In this document: in pieces, positions 36,446 through 48,100 of the stretch | How the letters are laid out: the number at the start of each line of letters is the position of its first letter | Position numbering within the stretch: position 1 is the first letter of the stretch | Source of the DNA: Camellia lanceoleosa | Lineage: Eukaryota; Streptophyta; Magnoliopsida; Ericales; Theaceae | Length of the DNA: 64,000 nucleotides | Assembly: GCA_025200525.1 (NCBI GenBank) | Contig: CM045759.1 | Location: forward strand, 6,820,001 to 6,884,000 | Direction of reading: 5' to 3' | Notes under the pieces: model-generated | What the model was told of the DNA's origin: nothing | What the model saw: only the letters and a program-made list of their open reading frames with translations | Database searches by the model: none | Program-made: the position numbers and the translations under genes

Positions 36446-36592
36446 ATCGGATGGTCAACCAGCCATTTCCACCGGTTGACCAGTTCAACCCCTCGATTCG
36501 GCCAAATTCAAACAGGTCACAGTGCATAAGATAATGAACCGGTTGACCGGTTGGTCAACCGGCCGGGCAACCACCCGGTTGACCTGTGTGCC
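36446..36592. promoter_or_regulatory. Right subterminal GGTTGACCGG-type cluster
   Basis: ggatggtcaaccagcc, ccggttgaccagttcaacc, aaccggttgaccggttggtc and aaccggccgggcaacc lie within 150 bp, mirroring the left cluster in distance from the terminus (about 180-325 bp). Confidence 0.55.
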
Positions 36593-36774
36593 ACTTTCAA
36601 CGGTCAGTAACAGTGATTTGGTAAAATCTGTCTCGTGGTATCAGTTTGATGTTTTGTTTGGTGAATTTTCAATTTGATACGAGTTGGGTGCAACGGTTGG
36701 AGCTCAATAAAGTGGGTTTTTCATCAAATTTTGAATTTGATGCTGAGTTTGGTTCTCCGTTGGAGATGGTCTTA

Positions 36775-36859
36775 CAATAATGATTTTTTCCTTGAAATTC
36801 CCTCCCGTGAACAGCTCGAAAGAGAGAAAGAGAAGAGAAAGAGAGAAAGAGAAGAGGGA
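36775..36859 (+). other. GA-rich leader-like stretch
   Basis: GAGAAAG-type repeats immediately ahead of an ATG at 36860; resembles a plant 5' leader. Confidence 0.35.
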
Positions 36860-37099
36860 ATGGAGACAGAGAGAGAGGGCTCCTCCTTCGCCTCTGTCGC
36901 CGCCAATCGATGGAAGATCGACCCAGCCTCTAATCGCGGTTTCTCGGCCCCGCCTCGCCTCACTGATTTTGTTGGCCCCCTGCCCTCCAGTTCTTCTTCT
37001 TCTTCTTCTCCTCCTTCTTCCTCCTTCTTCCTCTTATTTTCTTCTTCTGAAAAAAAAAAAAAAAAAAAAAAATATTTCAAAAACGACGTCGTTTTTTGA
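36860..37099 (+). CDS. Hypothetical gene start or fragment
   Basis: From ATG 36860 the frame reads METEREGSSFASVAANRWK, IDPASNRGFSAPPRL, TDFVGPL, then a Ser-rich stretch from TCT/CTT repeats and a Lys run from a 23 bp poly-A. The first 45 codons have GC-rich coding-like composition unlike the surroundings, and a GA-rich leader precedes them. I do not recognise the protein, and no splice partner could be found. It may be the remnant first exon of a host gene beside the Harbinger insertion. Confidence 0.3.
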   Translation: METEREGSSFASVAANRWKIDPASNRGFSAPPRLTDFVGPLPSSSSSSSSPPSSSFFLLFSSSEKKKKKKKYFKNDVVF

Positions 37100-39390
37100 A
37101 TTCAAGGGATTCGGGGGGCTCAAATTCGAGCTACCAACCACTACTCTTTTTTTTATCATCACACCCACATGGGCTTGATCCCAACTTTTTGATAAATTAT
37201 TTTAGGACAAATTACTTCCACCATCGGCTAAAAAAAAAAAAAAAGCCAGCCAAATACCTACAGCAAATTTAGTTAAATTACAGATTTATCCTGAGATTTA
37301 AAAAAATTACATACCGTTCCATCACAATTAACGCCGTTGATGGAGATATAAATTGATTGAAATATCCTTTGACAAATAATTATCATTTTAAAATAAGTTA
37401 TGAAATGTAAAATTAAAATGAAAAAATACTTATCACACAACAAAAAATTAAGGTTTTAGAAACCAAAATTTATAAACAAAATTACTTTTAGAAGACCAAA
37501 TATTTTTATTGCGAAAAGCGTCATTATAATTTTAACAACAAAAATTGGACATTAATGATTAATTATTATCTTTTTGGGGCCAAATTTGTCTCAAAAAATA
37601 AATTATTTTGAGACCAAATTATTTTATCCAAAAAAGTCTATTTATTAGTGACATTTTCAAAATTTTATCATTAAAAGCATTATTTTTTATTTTTTAGAGC
37701 GACCTTTTAGCGACTATTCTCAGAACGATGGAAATTGGTTCTTAAATGTCTTTTGTAACAAAATTTTCACTTCTAGAGATCAAAAAAGTTGATATCTAAA
37801 ACTCTTATATGTTATAGTGTCAGATGGTAAAAATATCATAAAATTAACAAACAATTAAATAAGTTATCAACGCAAGAAATGACTCATCAAAATATTCTTA
37901 AGATATGTTTGGTTCGATTTTTAAAAATTTATTTAAAAAAATTAAAAATAATTATTATTTTTATATAATTTTATCTTTTGAGTGATAGAAATAATTGTTA
38001 GAAATTAAATATATTTTTTTATTAAATTAGTTTTTATTTTTTTTTTAAAAAAAAATTCTGAAATTTTTTTCTAAACAACAAACAAAACATGGTTCCAAAA
38101 ACTTAATTTTTTTTCTTAATCTAACATAATTCTTTTGTAAATTTTGTTGATTTATCAAAGGGATTTTAGGTTAAATTAGATTGTTTGGTGCTTTGGAAAG
38201 GTGTCAATGACAATATCGTCCATCAATTTATATTTTGGTGATGTCTACTAATAATTCTTAACGTTTAGTTAATGGCAAGGGTTAAATTGTTATGAGAATA
38301 TAGATCTTGAGGGGCGAGATATAATTTCTAAAATCTCAAGAAGGAATTTATACTTTAGCTAAATCTCAAGAGATATAGGTAATTTGCCCATTATTTTACC
38401 TTTTCTTCTTCTTATTTATGAGCTCTAAATAATGAGCTCTAAATCTACCACTAGTGTGTTGGCAGTGGGGCCCATCACTGCTGATGTGATGGACTGATTT
38501 TTTTTTTTTTTTTTTAACCTCCATGCCAGCTCATTAGAGCTGGCATTAGAGCTGCTGGGTTAGAGCTCCCAAATAGTGCTCATTTTTTAATTCCAAAACC
38601 TATCTTTTTTTTTCTTTTTTTCCTTTTTTTTAGCCCACATCACTTAAAAAAATAATAATAATAATTATACCCAATATTATTCTTGTTAATTTTTTTTTTT
38701 TTTAAACATGGTCTCTCTATTCCGCTCCTCTGTCTTTTTTTTTTTATTTCAACCTCAAATAGTTTTCTATCCTCAACCAATGGCAGAGCTAGAATTTTTG
38801 GCTCAGATAAGACACTATTGAGTTGAAATCTTAACAAAAATCACAACCAAACTTAATCTAATTTTTATTTGATAGTAGAAATAAAAACACTATAATGCAG
38901 ATGTTATATTTAAATATAAGCTCGAGTTAACCGAACTTAATCATTTTTTGTTTTTTTGGTTTTTTTTTTTTTTTTTATAATAATTTTGAATCATTGAATT
39001 ACATAGTAATATATTATTAGTTGTTAATTGCGTAATAAGTATCTCTAAACAAAGGAACTAATTATGAGTATTCATATAAGAGCTAATATAACAAAAAACT
39101 CAGTGACATATAATATTTCTCTAATATAAAAAATTGGTGACACATAGTAATATATTAAATAATTTTTTTGGAAGAGAAAATGTAAAGAAAATAGTGATTT
39201 AAAAATTTAATATCATATTTGAATGGATTAAATTGAAACTTTTTTTTATACTAGAGGCAAAAGTGCAATTTTTTAAAAGTTGAAGGGGGCACGTGCGCTC
39301 CAATCCTTGCCTCCGTCATTATCCTCAACCCTATTTGAGTTTGAAGGGGGGGTATTACACCAATATTATGGTGAGCATGATTATACACCA
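37100..39390. other. AT-rich intergenic with degenerate transposon traces
   Basis: No gene recognised. 37440-37822 has repeated gaccaaatt/ttagcgac motifs and ends in TTATAGTG, possibly a very old CACTA end. About 38770-39310 (ggcagagctagaattttt ... ggcacgtgcgctccaatccttgcctccgtc) resembles an old non-autonomous element. A duplicated tttttatcatcacacccaca..gggcttg segment occurs at about 37148-37190. Confidence 0.4.
38417..38585. mobile_element. Short MITE with ATGAGCTCTAAAT-type ends
   Basis: The left end (atgagctctaaataatgagctctaa) is matched in inverse at the right (ttagagctcccaaatagtgctcatt). About 165 bp, no coding capacity, poly-T inside. Family and target duplication not certain. Confidence 0.5.
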
Positions 39391-39728
39391 TGCGAACCAC
39401 CCAATCCGCCCTCCTTAGCAGACCACCTCAAGTTGTCCCTTGGCATACCACTTAAGCCTCCCTCCTTGGCGCACCACCTAAGTCGTCCTTCTTGGCATAC
39501 TACCTAAGCGGCCCCTTTGGCGCACTCTCTAAGCCGCCTACTTGGCGCACCCTGTAAGCCGCCTCCCTTGGCTCATTCTCTAAAAGGCCTCCCTTGGTGC
39601 ACTAACTAAGCTACCCCCTTAGCACACTCTCTAAGCCGCCTTCTTTGGCGCACTCTCTAAGCCGTTCCCTTGGCCCACTCTCTAAGTTGCCCTCTTGGCG
39701 CACTCTTTAAGCCGCCCTTTTGGCGCAC
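39391..39728 (+). repeat. 25-26 bp minisatellite, about 13 units
   Basis: Units of the form cgcactctctaagccgcc(c)tccttgg follow one another from 39391 to 39728. Length varies between 25 and 27 bp, so no reading frame is kept and the array is not coding. Confidence 0.9.
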
Positions 39729-40240
39729 TTCTTCATCTATTGCCATCATCATTTAGCACCATGTCATAAGTTATGTGTATTTCACGTTTGTTGGTTCAAC
39801 ATTCAGTTCTTCTTCATTGGTTCGACACGAGCTTAAACTGTCCCGATCTTAAACTAGTCCGACATGTCCCTATGCTCTCATCTGGACTTTGCAATCTATT
39901 TGCCTTGGATTTATCCATGTTTTATTTTTAGTTTTTTTTTCATTTTTTATAATTTCTCTCTCTAAACTCAAATTGATATTCCTACTTGAGTTTGAGGGGG
40001 ATAGGGTGGGTGTCAGTAGATTTTGTGTAAACTGAAAATTTAAAAGTCAAGTCACTACGACAAGCCACCGATAGCCACCTTCTCGGGCTTCTTCTTCCGA
40101 CATCTATATATATGGTGTTATGAATACGTATGTATAGGTGTAGTGTATAGATTTATGGAGGAATAAGAGACGAAAGTTGCTTAGTTTGGGTTTGTATTCT
40201 CACTAGGTGAAAGTTGCTCAGTTTGGGTCTGTATTCTTAC
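39729..40240. other. Unassigned, retroelement-like traces
   Basis: ttgagtttgagggggatag near 39980 resembles the polypurine tract before a Copia 3' LTR, and a similar tttgaagggggggta occurs near 39338. A 37 bp tandem duplication (gaaagttgct.agtttggg.ttgtattct) lies at 40172-40243. No LTR pair could be delimited. Confidence 0.35.
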
Positions 40241-40255
40241 TATCACTACAAAAAA

Positions 40256-40700
40256 AAGTGTTTTTTGCGACGGCAAAACGCCGTCGCAAATGCCCCCGTA
40301 CGCCGTTGCTAATACTTTTTGCGACGGTAATGTGGTTTTTTGCAACGGCAAGTGGGGGTCGCAACAAAGGGGGCTGCAAAAGGTCATTAGCGACGGCAAG
40401 TGTCGTCGCCACTGTTTTTTGCGACGGGAGAGTGCCTTTTTTTGCGACGGCAATTTGTTGTCGCCAATAAGTGAAGAAAATCTGAGTTTTTGCAATGGTA
40501 CAGTATTTCTGTCGCTAAAATGGGTTTTTTGAGACGGCAAGATTGCCGTCGCTAAAAGTGTCGTAGCTGATAACTATTGGCGACGGCCATCTGAGCCGTC
40601 GCTAAAGGTTTGTTTTTTAATTAAATTCCACAGCTTTTGCGACAAAATGGGTGCCGTCGCAAAAGCCTCGTACAATTTTTTTTGTGATGGGTGGAATGCC
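40256..40700. promoter_or_regulatory. Left subterminal GCGACGG array
   Basis: More than fifteen copies of TTTGCGACGGC / GCCGTCGCAAA, alternating in orientation, start about 20 bp from the terminus. Subterminal repeats of this design bind the CACTA accessory protein in known elements; binding here is inferred. Confidence 0.75.
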
Positions 40701-41207
40701 GTCTCAAAAAAAAAAAAAAAAAAAAAACCTGTTGGGAAATTATTAAAAAAATTAAAATAACCTGTATTAAATGAAAAATAACTATAAAAAAATCCAAAAA
40801 TTACATAATAATATAAATACATACATAAACAAAAGTACAAATAATGAAAATTCATAATGTTGTTCCATTCATAACAATACATAAATAAAAATTCATAACA
40901 ATAAAAATTATGCCACTACATAATGTCGCATAATACATACATAATGTTGTTCACAAATTTAAATTACATAAACCAAAATCAAAACCAAAAGTTTTCGTCT
41001 TGATTCTTTCGTGGGTTACAAAAATAGAAGTTGGTCATAATCTTTACATGTCCATATTCCACACGAAGCAAACTGCCACTCAAGAAATATCTGAAAAAAA
41101 CAAAATAGAAATAATTAATAACAATATAATGGCGTTAATATTTTAATTAGAGAAAACTATAAAAAAAAAATTAACTACTATATTATTAGAAAGATAGTGT
41201 AGTAAAG

Positions 41208-42967
41208 AATTTTGACTAGACCGAAATCCGACTCTAACTCCCAAACCGGGAACCCAATTCGAGCCCCGTTTTCTCCCACAAGTCTCTCGTGCCTAGGAGG
41301 TCGTGTGTGCCAAGTTTCGTGCTAAACCGACGCCGATTGGTGAATTTGGGGCATTAACACCTCGAATTTAAGTTTCTTAAGGAACTAGTTTGCCTAAAGT
41401 GAAATCCGGCTCTAACCGCAAAACCGAGAACCCGATTCGAGCGCCGTCTTCTCCCACAAGTCTCTCGTGCCTAGGAGGTCGTGTGTGCCAAGTTTCAGGC
41501 TCAACCGATGCCGATTGGTGAATTTGGGGCATTAACTCCTCGAATTCAAGTTTCTTAAGGAACTAGTTTGCCTAAAGTGAAATCCGTCTCTAACTCCCAA
41601 ACCGGGAACCCGATTCGAGCCCCGTCTTCTCCCACAAGTCTCTCGTGCCTAGGAGGTCGTGTGTGCCAAGTTTCGGGCTCAACCGATTCCGATTGGTGAA
41701 TTTGGGGCATTAACTCCTCGAATTCAAATTTCTTAAGGAACTAGTTTGCCTAAAGTGAAATCCGGCTCTAACTCCCAAACCGGGAACCCGATTCGAGCCC
41801 CGTCTTGTCCCACAAGTCTCTCGTGCCAAGGAGGTCGTGTGTGCCAAGTTTCGTCCTAAACCGACACGGTTTGGTGATTTTGGGGCATTAATTCCTCGAA
41901 TAAAAGTTTCTTAAGGAACTAGTTTGCCTAAAGTGAAATCCGGCTCTAACTCCCAAACCGGGAACCCGATTCGAGCCCCGTCTTCTCCCACAAGTCTCTC
42001 GTGCCTAGGAGGTTGTGTGTGCCAAGTTTCGTGCTCAACCGACGCCGATTGGTGAATTTGGGGCATTAACTCCTCGAATTTAAGTTTCTTAAGGAACTAA
42101 TTTGCTTAAAGTGAAATTCGGCTCTAACTCCCAAACCGGGAACCCGATTCGAGCCCCGTCTTCTCCCACAAGTCTCTCGTGCCTAGGAGGTCGTGTGTGC
42201 CAAGTTTCGTGCTTAACCGACGCCGATTGGTGATTTTGGGGCATTAACTCCTCGAATTCAAGTTTCTTAAGGAACTTGTTTGCCTAAAGTGAAATCCGGC
42301 TCTAACTCCCAAACCGGGAACCCGATTCGAGCCCCGTCTTCTCCCACTAGTCTCTCGTGTCTAGGAGGTCATGTGTGCTAAGTTTCGTGCTCAACCGACG
42401 CCGATTGGAGATTTTGGGGCATTAACTCCTCGAATTCAAGTTTCTTAAGGAACTAGTTTGCCTAAAGTGAAATCCGGCTCTAACTCCCAAACCGGGAACC
42501 CGATTCGAGTCCCGTCTTCTCCCAAAAGTCTCTCGTGCCTAGGAGGTCGTGTGTGCCAAGTTTCGTCCTAAACCGACGCCGATTGGTGAATTTGGGACAT
42601 TAACTCCTCGAATTCAAGTTTCTTAAGGAACTAGTTTGCCTAAAGTGAAATCCGGCTCTAACTCCCAAATCGGGAACCCAATTCGAGCCCCGTCTTCTCC
42701 CACAAGTCTCTCGTGCCTAGGAGGTCATGTGTGCCAAGTTTCGTGCTCAACCGACGCCGATTGGTGAATTTGGAGCATTAACTCCTCAAATTCAAGTTTC
42801 TTAAGGAACTAGTTTGCCTAAAGTGAAATCCGGCTTTAACTCCCAAACCGGGAACCCGATTCGAGCCCTGTCTTCTCCCACAAGTCTCTCGTGCCTAGGC
42901 GATCGTGTGTGCCAAGTTTCGTGCTAAATCCGGCTCTAACTAGTCCCGTCTTCTCCCATAAGTCTCT
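41208..42967 (+). repeat. 178 bp satellite array, nearly ten units
   Basis: The landmark ggaactagtttgcct starts at 41381, 41559, 41737, 41915, 42093, 42271, 42449, 42627 and 42805: eight consecutive intervals of exactly 178 bp. Units differ only by point substitutions, until the last is scrambled after 42930 (aaatccggctctaact reused, then cccgtcttctccca). The unit includes gggaacccgattcgagcccc and gccaagtttcgtgctcaacc. The first, partial unit blends into unique sequence near 41210. Confidence 0.97.
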
Positions 42968-43030
42968 TAACTTAGAATGTAAAGAATGCAAAGATACATT
43001 TTAGCTTAGAATGCAAAGATACATTTTATA

Positions 43031-45014
43031 CCTGATCTTCTGGTGGTGGTGTATATGGATTCTCATCTTCTGTAGATTTCCTAAATGCCCGGTGGCCACT
43101 CGATGCATCAGGAACCTATGTTAGTCAATGCATAATGTGTTAATCATATTTGAATTTTATACATAATCTTGAGTGAAAATTGAACTATCAAACCATTTAA
43201 TTTATATGGAACCTGTCTGTTGGGATCCACACTTGCCCCCTATGACACAAGGGCTATCATCTCAGCTCTCATCTGCTGTAAATGTGTAGAGAACTCTGCT
43301 CGCAGCTCCTCCCTCAACTCATCCCGAACCTTCTGCGTGATCTGATCAATAGTCGATGGCTGGGGTGTTGACTGTGATGGCCCAGCACCATCTTTATACA
43401 CCACTCTCCGAGGCACAATTCTCCCGTATGTGCGACAATATCCATGTCCGTCATGACCTATCAACTCATGGAAAATGGCATTCCTAGCCTCCAAAGTCCA
43501 ACCATCCTCAGGTAGCATAGAGAGTTGACGATTAAACTCATCATGTATTGAATAAGACATACAAGTATATGCCAAATTAAGATGGTTTTGACACAAAAAA
43601 TAAACTATAAATACAACCAAAGGTGTTTGGAAACTACCAAGGTCTGGATAACCTTTGGGTCATCTACTCTACGTGTCATAAGCCAAACATTCATCTTATC
43701 AGTAGACTCCCCCTTACTGGTCATCTACATTTTTTTTAGAAATATGAAAATTAGAATCCAAATAATTTGAAAATATACAATGTTTGTTTATATACAAAAA
43801 TAAAAAAATAAAATGTAAACCTCATGCCGATCTCGAGAGAAAGTAGTACATACGTGGTATGAGCTATGCCGTGAGCTCGCCGATTTTTAGCGTTCCTACT
43901 TGCAATTTTCTATAACAGGTTCAACAAATGTAAGTATGTAAATATGATTTGTATGTTTACATATCATAAATATAACGTAATTGTATACCTCAGCATCGGA
44001 AGTACGCCAATACTCCACAAGTTGTTCCCACTGCCTTGGCACAACGTTCATAGGAACATCATCCTTCAGATTAGGATAAGAACTTCTAGGCTTGAAATAC
44101 TTAGCCTTAAGCTTGTTCTTGTGATCCTTCCATATGCTGTATGCAGATTGGCTTGTACTCCTCTGGACATATATTCAAATTGTCCTATAAAACACAATTT
44201 CAAAGTTTAAGGCTCAGTATAACAGAAATTTGGAATTCGAATTTGTGGACAAAAATATACTTTTACCTTCACATCCTTCCAGATAGCATCAACAATATCA
44301 TCAGGCACATTGTTCCAGTCAAGAAAAGTAAGAGGAACAATGTTACCATTCCGCACAATAATGCCAAGTTGAGTAGTTAACTTGGCCACGTTATCCTCTA
44401 TTGGGCAGCAATTTCCATCAAATTGTATGTCCAGCTTTTTACCAGTACCCCACTCTTTAATGCCCTTGGCACATCCTCTACCACGCCTAGTCGAGGTTGA
44501 TGAAGAACTAACATGACTTGGGATATACAATAATAATAAACAATATGCAATGGTAATAAAGAAATGCAAATTTAAATAATGTGAATACAAATCATATCAA
44601 ATAAACCTGAGGTGGGCTGTGAAGAAGTCGAAGGGTCTGCAAAATACAATGAGAATAAACAAGTTATATATAATGAGCATAAATAAATGTATGTGTAAAT
44701 AATTTTCATACAAATCAAACCAAATTTATATACCTGCGGATGGCTCATAAGCTGATGATGATAGCTGGAGTAGTGCCACTAATGGTGGACGCACCGATGG
44801 TAGGCGTGGAGGCTGAGTACATGGTAGCTTGTGGTGCCACTGATGGTGGTCGATACGGTGGTACTAATGGCCCCTCAGATGGTGGTGGCACTAATGGCCC
44901 CTCCGATGCTGGCCGATGTGATGCCTCCTCTGATGGTGGTGCTACTGATGTCCTGTTATGTAACACATCAGACATCATGTGGCGGGGATGATCAGGCTTC
45001 CTCTTCCTTCCCAT
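43031..45014 (-). pseudogene. CACTA second gene, Transposase_24 (Ptta/En/Spm) type
   Basis: A multi-exon minus-strand gene starting at ATG 45014 (MGRKRKPDHPRHMMSDVL) with a Pro/Ser-rich N-terminal region. Recognisable exon pieces follow: a short one at about 44606-44638, RRGRGCAKGIKEWG through FLDWNNVPDDIVDAIW (44590-44250), PRQWEQLVEYW (about 43990-44186), AHTTYVLLSRDRHE (about 43821-43915), MNVWLMTRRVDD (about 43640-43727) and WTLEARNAIFHELIG through a coiled coil (43596-43240). Most are bounded by AG/GT signals. A TAG at 43240 interrupts before a last exon ending near 43031. The W..LV.YW and HTT..S patterns match plant Transposase_24 proteins, thought to act as the DNA-binding partner of TNP2. 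At least one frameshift near 44750. Confidence 0.8.
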
Positions 45015-45188
45015 AATAATCTGCAAGCAATATAACATTAATTGACATTAGAAACATAGACAATGGTTTGTCATCAACTATAATATGACATTAATTGAAC
45101 TAATACAATTACAAAGACAAAGTAAATTAAGAAATTAATGATTAACTACAACCTTGGCCTTAATTGAATTACTAATGTTGATTAAATA

Positions 45189-48100
45189 TCAGCCTATTTG
45201 AACATTAACTGTTTCCCCTTCTGCGGCTTCCCTCACCCAACCAATTTCTTCATCACGAAGCATTATATTTTCTTCCAATTGTTGGCTCATGTATGGCTCG
45301 ATTTGTGGGTCAGTCGAACTCATATCAAATAAACCTCTTTGAGACATCTTCACCACGACTTGCCAGTCTGGTTGTAACGGGTCTGCAACATACCAAACTT
45401 GCTCTGCTTGGGACGCCAAGATGAAAGGTTCATTGGTAATTCGATCATCTCGGTACAACAAATGATTGAAGTTCACCAACGTGAAATTGAAGACATCTTC
45501 TTTCTTTCCGTGAATGTTGTCAATCCAGTCACACTTAAACAACACATGTTTCTTCTCATTGGAATATCGAATCTCAACAATATTTGTCAATTGTCCATAA
45601 TAGTACACAGACCTCCGACGAGGATTCTTGTCTTTCGACTAGCATAACTTATGGTATCTACCTTCAAAGCTACACCACAATTTTGTGTGGCTCGACGATC
45701 ATCCATGGCCTTTACTCGATACCGAAACCCATTCAGTATATACCCGTTGAACCTCCTTGCCAGGTTATGAGGACCATTTGCCAATAGAATAATCTCTTCA
45801 GAAAATATGACATCAGTAGTCATTCGCAAAGTTTGGACCTATTTAACACGAAAATGTAAAATTTAAAATGTGGATCGACTTAAGTAACTAGAATCTATAG
45901 AGTTAAATACATACATATTCCTTGAACCAAATGTGAAAAGTTTCAAAATGTTCACGCCGAAGTTGATGATCGTCGACACGAGGCATTTTGAGCTTAAGTA
46001 CTTCAAGGTGTTTGCTGTGTAGATTGAAATTTTAGTAATACAAAAAATTTAGTTGAAAATTCAATAAAACATAATAAAATATTGAGTGAGTGACTTAACC
46101 TACTTTATGAATGGTTGAACCGCGCTTGTATTGAATAAGATGTACCGATGAGCTTGTACCCAAGAAGTATTATCAAGATAAAAGCTTGTGTTTTCACCAA
46201 TAGCATGACCCAAATTATCAGCACCACTATAGTTCCTCACGGGTCGACTAGATTTGGTTTCCACATCATTGAGATATTGTGCACAAAAATTCATGCATTC
46301 TTCCATAAGATATCCTTTAGCAATTGATCCTTCAGGTTGAGCTCTATTGCGCACGTATTGCTTCAAAGTAAGAAGATACCTCTCAATTGGATACATCTAT
46401 CGAAACTAAATCGCTCCACCCAATAAGGCTTCATTAGCTAGATGTATAGGCAAGTGCTCTATTATATCAAAAAAACTCGGAGGAAATATTTTCTCTAGAT
46501 GACAAAGTGTTATAGCGATACGATCTTGAATATATTGCAAATCTGTCGCACGATTCACTTTCGAATACAATTGTCTAAAGAAATTGCTCAATTCAATCAA
46601 GGGTTCAATTACATTCTTCAGTAACGATCTTCGAATAGCCAATGGAATAAGTTGTTGCATCAGAATATGACTATCGTGGCTCTTAAGACCCCCAATGCTT
46701 CTATAATGTAAGCGCACACGACGTGATATATTGGATGAATACCCGTCGGGAACTCTTACTTCCTTCAACACTTTCAAGAACAAATCTTTCTCATCCTTGG
46801 CCATCGTGAATTGTGTTGGTGGTAAATAGGCTTTATTCGACCCTCTTAACTGTAAATGTAGGGGTTTTCTAATATTCATATCTTGTAAATCACGCCGAGC
46901 ATTAACACCATCCTTCGATTTTCCTGCAACCCCTAATATTGTGCACAACACATTGTCACGAACATTCTTTTCTATATGCATCACATCGAGGTTATGTCTT
47001 ATTAGATTGTGCTCCCAATATGGCAATTCATAAAAGATACTCTTTTTCTTCCAACTATGGGTGCGATGTCCAGCTTTCTCTTTCTCTACCTGTCTCCTAT
47101 GCCTCTCCTTAAGGTCATCCCTCTTGTATTGGGTTAAAATACCCTCAGATTCTAATTGTAGCAACATCTCAGTTCCAGACAACAATTTTGGTTTGAGTCT
47201 AACTTCCCGACTACCATCAAATGATACTTTATCCTTCCGGAATTTATGGCCAGTAGGTAAAAATCTACGATGACCCAAGTATGATTGTTTTCTACTATGC
47301 TTCAACCAACACGATGTAGTTTGCTTATTGCAACAAGGACATGCATATTCGCCTTTAGTGCTCCATCTTGACAAGTTTGCATATGCAGGAAAATCACTAA
47401 TTGTCCGCAGTAAAGCTGCATGCATTTGAAACATTTGATTTGTTGATGCATCAAATGTTGACACACCCTCATTCCATAGTTCTTTCAACTCCTCAATCAA
47501 CGGTTGCATATACACATCAATCTTGTCACCAGGTCCTTTCGAGCCGTCAATAAGCACGGATAAAATTAGAAATGGTTGCTTCATGCACATCCATGGCGGC
47601 AAGTTGTATGGAATGAGCACAACAGGCCAAGTGTTATGAACTATGTTCATCGTCCTGAATGGGTTAAAACCATCAGATGCTAAGCCAAGCCTTACACTTC
47701 GGCAATCATTACTAAAGTCAATATTCTGATGGTGAAAATCTTTCCATGCAAGGGAGTCAGCAGGATGCCTGAAGACATCATCATCAGTTCGTTCCTCTGC
47801 ATGCCATCTCATGAACTTGGCCGTCTTGGATGACATAAACAACCTCTGCAACCTTGGCTTTAAAGGAAAATACCTCATCTATTTTGCAGCTATTTGTTTG
47901 CCACCTTTGTTAGGACCATTTGAACCACCATCACCATTTGATTTCCATCTACAACTGTTGCATATGACACATTTATCAAGATTGGCGTCCTCGTTTCGAA
48001 ACAACATACAACTGTTCGGACATGCATCCCACGTCTCATACGTGAAGCCCAAATCTGTTGTGACCTTTTGAGCTTTATAATATGAGTCCGGGAGTTTCAC

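Larger units (their letters stand above)
30371..36771 (+). mobile_element. PIF/Harbinger DNA transposon, near-autonomous
   Basis: Terminal inverted repeats GAGCATCTCCAACGG (left) and CCGTTGGAGATGGTC (right; reverse complement differs at one base) are flanked on both sides by TTA, the family's preferred 3 bp target. Inside are the two expected genes in opposite orientation converging toward the centre: a DDE nuclease (30924-32282, +) and a Myb/SANT-like partner (34723-35820, -). GC-rich GGTTGACCGG clusters lie just inside both ends. With one nonsense codon in the transposase and an open partner gene, it is close to intact. Confidence 0.95.

Noticed and set aside
40181..40540. Open frames on both strands at the left end of the CACTA element
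   Set aside because: They are translations of the repeated GCGACGGCAAA motif, which reads open in many frames; not genes.
41208..42967. Possible CRISPR array from regular repeats
   Set aside because: Units are contiguous 178 bp repeats with no unique spacers, and the genome is a plant.
44740..45016. Plus-strand open frames over the CACTA second gene
   Set aside because: Shadows of the Pro/Ser-rich minus-strand N-terminal region that starts at MGRKRKP.
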